Shown one piece after another: positions 60,804-64,000 of a DNA stretch of 64,000 nt. The position numbers and the translations under genes were made by a program. The notes under the pieces were generated by a model. It made no database searches, had not been told where the DNA came from, and saw nothing but the letters and a program-made list of their open reading frames with translations. The DNA lies in NCBI GenBank assembly GCA_934541105.1, contig CAKTDA010000006.1:186001-250000 (forward strand). The letters run 5' to 3'. The DNA is from an uncultured Luteitalea sp. Lineage in GTDB: Bacteria; Acidobacteriota; Vicinamibacteria; Vicinamibacterales; Vicinamibacteraceae. Position 1 is the first letter of the stretch. Each line of letters opens with the position of its first letter.

Positions 60804-62531
60804 CGCGTCGATACGCGTTCCGAGCGCCTGCAGCCGGGCGCGCAGGCCGTCGAGCGTGTCCCGCACCGCACCGAGGGACTGCTGCTCGGCCCGCACGAAC
60901 CGGCTGTAGGGCGCAATCCCCTCGTCGAGACGCTCGGTGCTGCGCTGCACCTCCTGCTGGAACTGCGTCCGCAGGGCGCGCGAGAGCGTCTCGCGCAGGT
61001 CCTGGACCTTCTGCCGCAGATCCTCCTTGGCCTTGCGCCGCCGCGCCGGCACGATGAAGAGGCCCAGTGTCGCGATGACGCCCGCAAGGAGGATGCCGGT
61101 GATGTCGGCCGCCGCCGTGGACGCCGCGATCGTGACGAGCGTGCCGAGCCCCAGGGCCCCGGCACCAGCCGCGGCCGCCGCCGCCACCGCATTGCGGGCA
61201 CCTTCGGCAAGGCTCTCCGCCTCGCGCTGGCGATCGAAGCTGTCCACGACGCGTTGCGCCTCGCGGCCCACCGAGTCGAGGAGGCGCCCCCGTTCGACAT
61301 GGAACGTCGCGAGTTCCGGGTCGCCGACGATGCGGTCGCGATACTGGCGACGGCGATCGGCGAGGTGGCTGTTCACCTGCTGCCACTGCCGCAGGTCGGC
61401 CCCGACCATCCAGTCGATCAGCTCCGACACCTTGCGCTCGATGAGCGCGGGCGCGTCGGCGACGACCTCGCGGACGAAGCCCTCCTGCACGCGCGACTTG
61501 TTGAACAGGTCCACCACGCGGCCGATGCGCAGCATCTCGTCGAAGTACGCATGCCCGCGCTGTTCCATCTGCAGCAGGACGTTGTCGATCTCCCCCATCC
61601 TGAGCTCGAACTGCCGGTCCATGTCCGCCCGGAACACCTGGTGCTGCTTCTCCACGTCGTCGAGCAGTCGGAGATCGTCCTGGAGCAGCGACAGCCGGCC
61701 GGTGGTGACCTCCAGGTAGCGCGTCACGAGCGCCGCGCCGACGCCGACCGGGTTGGCCAGCTTCAGACGCAGACGCTCGCGCGCGTCGAGCCGCTCGTGG
61801 ACGTACTGCTCGAGTGCCTCGAACCGGCTGGCGGCCCACAGTTCGGGATGGCCCTGGCGCGCGCGTTGCGCGAGGCGCGCGCTCACCGGGAACGTCTCGG
61901 GCACGCTGCCGAGGGCCGCCTCGGCGTGCTCGCGGACGAAGGCCAGGACCTGCTGCACGTCGGCCTCCGACTCGAGCAGGTCCACCTTGTTGACGACGAT
62001 CACGATCTTCTTGCCCCACTCGCGGATGACGCCGAGGAACTGGCGCTCGCTCTCCGTGAACGGACGGTCCGACGAGGTCACGAAGAGGACCAGGTCGGAG
62101 CGCGGAACGAAGTCGGCGGTGATGGCTTCGTGCTCGCGGATGACCGCGTTGGTGCCCGGCGTATCGACGACCGTGATCTCGCGGAGGAAAGGCACCGGCG
62201 CCGTGATGACGTGCAGGTGGGGCGACCGCGGCTCGCGTGAGCGCGCCTCGCCGTACTGCAGCAGGTTCACCTGCGCGGTCGTGGGCGTGACGCCTTCTCC
62301 GAGCACGGGCACGCCGAGCAGGGCGTTGATGAACGCGCTCTTGCCCGCATTGAACTCGCCGACCACGACGACGAGGAACAGCTCGTCGAGCTGCTGGAGC
62401 GAGCGGCTGAGCGCCTGGAGGTTCTCGGGCGAGGCGTCGAGCCGAACCAATGCGTCGCGGAGCGCCTCGAGCGCAGCCCGCTCGTCTGCCACCAGTTGCT
62501 GGTCGTCGGGCCGTAGCAGCGCGTGCACCAT
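60795..62531 (-). CDS. Bacterial dynamin-like GTPase
   Basis: 578 residues. GTPase motifs G1 GEFNAGKS (58-65), G3 DTPG (123-126) and G4 NKVD (181-184) are complete. Long helical stalk regions (about 255-440) are followed by a hydrophobic hairpin (about 447-505, with LVTIAASTAAADITGILLAGVIATLGLFIV), then a coiled tail. This is the arrangement of membrane-binding bacterial dynamins, which remodel or repair membranes. It is single, while several known types occur as pairs. The ATG at 62531 is preferred over two upstream ones, since those lie in the receptor promoter region and a TATCCT box sits 7 nt before it. Confidence 0.9.
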   Translation of the reverse strand: MVHALLRPDDQQLVADERAALEALRDALVRLDASPENLQALSRSLQQLDELFLVVVVGEFNAGKSAFINALLGVPVLGEGVTPTTAQVNLLQYGEARSREPRSPHLHVITAPVPFLREITVVDTPGTNAVIREHEAITADFVPRSDLVLFVTSSDRPFTESERQFLGVIREWGKKIVIVVNKVDLLESEADVQQVLAFVREHAEAALGSVPETFPVSARLAQRARQGHPELWAASRFEALEQYVHERLDARERLRLKLANPVGVGAALVTRYLEVTTGRLSLLQDDLRLLDDVEKQHQVFRADMDRQFELRMGEIDNVLLQMEQRGHAYFDEMLRIGRVVDLFNKSRVQEGFVREVVADAPALIERKVSELIDWMVGADLRQWQQVNSHLADRRRQYRDRIVGDPELATFHVERGRLLDSVGREAQRVVDSFDRQREAESLAEGARNAVAAAAAAGAGALGLGTLVTIAASTAAADITGILLAGVIATLGLFIVPARRRKAKEDLRQKVQDLRETLSRALRTQFQQEVQRSTERLDEGIAPYSRFVRAEQQSLGAVRDTLDGLRARLQALGTRIDALT

Positions 62532-62538
62532 GCTCGGC

Positions 62539-62544
62539 AGGATA
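62539..62544 (-). promoter_or_regulatory. -10 box for a leaderless GTPase mRNA
   Basis: TATCCT on the minus strand ends 7 nt before the ATG at 62531. There is no Shine-Dalgarno in between. Confidence 0.45.
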
Positions 62545-62571
62545 CCCGGGGGCCGTGTCGGCATCTCGGAC

Positions 62572-62601
62572 TTGACAGGTCGCATTTCACCGCGCTAGTC
62601 T
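62572..62601 (+). promoter_or_regulatory. Sigma70 promoter of the TonB receptor gene
   Basis: TTGACA (62572-62577), an 18-bp spacer and TAGTCT (62596-62601). The predicted start is near 62608, giving a leader of about 187 nt. Confidence 0.7.
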
Positions 62602-62609
62602 CCGCGAGT

Positions 62610-62626
62610 TGCGAATCGGTCTCAAG
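62610..62626. promoter_or_regulatory. Operator-like site shared with the PepSY gene
   Basis: TGCGAATCGGTCTCAAG matches 14 of 17 bases of 42363-42379 and lies at about +2 to +18 of the predicted transcript. The left half is less symmetrical than in the PepSY copy. Confidence 0.6.
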
Positions 62627-62649
62627 ATGCATGGGGCCGAACGAAGACG

Positions 62650-62677
62650 CCCGTCGGGTGCGCCAACACCCGACGGG
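62650..62677 (+). promoter_or_regulatory. Perfect 11-bp leader hairpin of the receptor mRNA
   Basis: CCCGTCGGGTG-CGCCAA-CACCCGACGGG folds about 42 nt into the leader. No T-run follows, so it is not a standard terminator; it may stabilise the mRNA or take part in leader regulation. I do not recognise a known riboswitch in the rest of the leader. Confidence 0.55.
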
Positions 62678-62794
62678 CCGACCGAACGCTGCAGGTCCTG
62701 CTAGGAACCCTGTCCTGACGCTTGCGCGCTGGACGCGCCCGATCGCTGCATCGTATCTGGCGCTGTCCGCCGCGTGCAACTGGAGTGCACGCCC

Positions 62795-64000
62795 GTGATT
62801 CGCTCTCTTCCTTCCGCGCCTCGAGCCCTCGAGCGGTGCGGCGCCCTGACCCTCACCCTTCTGCTCGCCGGGGCGTCCACGTGGGCGCAGGAGCCGCCCG
62901 CGCCGCAGCCGTCCGTCGATGTCCCTGCTGCCGCCGACTCGCCCGGCGACCCACCGGCGGACCCGAAGGATGGCGCCCCGACGTTCTTCAACACGGTGAC
63001 CGTAACGGCCACCATGAACCCTGTTGCCGTGAAGGACGCCGCGGGCACGGTGTCGGTCATCACCGCGAGCGAGATCGCGCGCGGGCTCATCGAGAACACG
63101 GCCGACCTGCTGCGGTTCGAGCCTGGCGTGTATGCCGAGGCGAACCTCACGCGCATCGGCCTGAACGGCTTCAACATCCGTGGCATCGGCGGCAACCGGG
63201 TGATGACCCAGGTCGACGGGGTCGAGACGTCGGAACAGTTCGACTTCGGGCCGTTCAACGTGCACCAGTTCACGCTGGACCTCGACACGCTCAAGTCGGC
63301 CGAACTCGTGCGCAGCGCCGGCTCGTCGATGTACGGCAGCGACGCGCTCGGTGGCGTCGTGTCGTTCTTCACGAAGGATCCCGCCGACTATCTCGCGGGC
63401 CAGCGGCTGCATCTCGGCGGCAAGGCGCTCTACGACAGCCGGTCGCGCGACACGAGCGGGAACGTGGTCGTGGCAGGCGGGCGGAGCGGCGTGCAGGCGT
63501 CGCTGTTCGGCAGCTACTCGGCCGGCCACGAACCGCGAAACCGCGGTGGGGTGGACACGACAGACGCGCGGCGCACCCGCCTCAACCCGCAGGACCGCAG
63601 TAGCGGCCAGGTCCTCGGCAAGGCCGTCGTCTCGACGCCCGACTGGGGCCAGTTGCGGGGCGCCGTCGAACTCGCCGACACGCGCGTGAAGACCGCGGCG
63701 TACTCGCTCCGCACGGCGGCGGTTCCCGACATCGACTCCGACGACGACATGGCGCGCCAGCGGTACGCCGTGGACCACGCGATGACGGGCCGGCTCGGGC
63801 TCAACACGCTCTCCTGGAACCTCTACGTGCAGCGCAGCGACACCGCGCAGGTCGTGAACGAGTCGCGCGTGGCCGCCGGCCGGACGCCCGCGGTCCAGCG
63901 CGCGGGCACGCTCGACTTCTCGCAGGACTCGTTCGGCCTGGCCGCACAGGGACGCAAGGCCCTGACGCCCGGGGGCAGCCCGCTGCTGATCACCGCCGGT
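62795..64000 (+). CDS. TonB-dependent receptor (3' end outside window)
   Basis: 402 codons visible, open at the right edge. A signal peptide (cleaved near TWAQE) and a Pro/Ala/Asp-rich linker lead to the TonB-box region FFNTVTVTATM near residue 66. The plug domain then follows (VSVITASEIARGLIENTADLLRFEPGVYAEANLTRIGLNGFNIRGIGGNRVMTQVDGV, SAELVRSAGSSMYGSDALGGVVSF) and the first barrel strands. The plug most resembles haem/haemoglobin or siderophore receptors. A GTG start is used; an upstream ATG in the same frame is cut off by a TAG. Iron uptake is inferred from the operator shared with the PepSY gene. Confidence 0.9.
   Translation, partial: MIRSLPSAPRALERCGALTLTLLLAGASTWAQEPPAPQPSVDVPAAADSPGDPPADPKDGAPTFFNTVTVTATMNPVAVKDAAGTVSVITASEIARGLIENTADLLRFEPGVYAEANLTRIGLNGFNIRGIGGNRVMTQVDGVETSEQFDFGPFNVHQFTLDLDTLKSAELVRSAGSSMYGSDALGGVVSFFTKDPADYLAGQRLHLGGKALYDSRSRDTSGNVVVAGGRSGVQASLFGSYSAGHEPRNRGGVDTTDARRTRLNPQDRSSGQVLGKAVVSTPDWGQLRGAVELADTRVKTAAYSLRTAAVPDIDSDDDMARQRYAVDHAMTGRLGLNTLSWNLYVQRSDTAQVVNESRVAAGRTPAVQRAGTLDFSQDSFGLAAQGRKALTPGGSPLLITAG

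Noticed and set aside
62650..62677. Hairpin considered as an intrinsic terminator
   Set aside because: No T-run follows and it lies in the leader of a gene rather than after one.
62627..62704. Short open frame (25 codons) in the receptor leader
   Set aside because: Not listed as a gene: it has no ribosome site, and its composition is not protein-like. Kept only as part of the leader finding.

Overview
The window is a GC-rich (about 70 %) Gram-negative chromosome segment packed with genes on both strands. No intergenic gap exceeds 300 bases, and I saw no rRNA, tRNA, CRISPR array or intact mobile element. A PQQ dehydrogenase fused to cytochrome c, Tat-exported Gfo/Idh and TIM-barrel isomerase proteins, a secreted sulfatase, MacB-type ABC permeases with NtrC/NtrY regulators, TonB-linked genes and heptamer intergenic repeats together suggest a soil-type Acidobacteriota, probably class Vicinamibacteria. 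That placement is an inference from gene content and style, not from a marker gene.

Layout. 1-2964: PQQ/cytochrome c dehydrogenase (cut by the left edge) and an MBL hydrolase. 3129-6444: clpS-clpA-grpE proteostasis operon. 6479-7243: methyltransferase. 7428-14351: two facing modules on the minus strand. The upstream one (14351 to 9378) encodes an outer-membrane barrel, a plastocyanin-like protein, a histidine kinase and a sigma54 response regulator. The downstream one (9234 to 7491) encodes a CuA-type cupredoxin, a lipoprotein cytochrome c and a second barrel. A near-consensus sigma54 promoter and two dyads 20 bp apart sit between them, so the first module probably switches on the second. 14374-15501: saccharopine dehydrogenase-like protein. 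15503-22879: a second sigma54 unit, with its own enhancer-like dyad and sigma54 promoter, driving adaptor, ABC ATPase, two permeases, NtrC-type regulator and NtrY-type kinase.

22880-39899: mostly single genes for central or secreted functions: DoxX-like protein, YjbR-like protein, uronate isomerase, PIG-V-like glycosyltransferase, M1 peptidase, exonuclease III, sulfatase, HEAT/TonB proteins, Tat aminotransferase, HD hydrolase, beta-lactamase-fold hydrolase and a phosphodiesterase-type phosphatase. 39924-42259: Omp85-like barrel and a periplasmic partner. 42320-43620: PepSY membrane protein. 43633-50067: Gfo/Idh oxidoreductase, a shortened binding protein, a cyclase-like protein, an orphan transposase-type HTH, a secreted protein and an O-antigen ligase. 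50141-58261: tolC-cusB-cusA-like metal efflux operon with OmpR-type regulator, kinase and a lone Fis-type HTH protein. 58366-60803: Tat sugar isomerase and carboxylesterase. 60795-62531: dynamin-like GTPase. 62572 to the right edge: TonB-dependent receptor with a structured leader.

The regulatory DNA gives the main observations: two near-identical sigma54 promoters each paired with a local two-component system; a shared 17-bp operator directly downstream of the promoters of the PepSY gene and the TonB receptor, 20 kb apart; and repeated placement of a TAnnnT-like -10 box 6-9 nt before the start codon, which predicts leaderless mRNAs.
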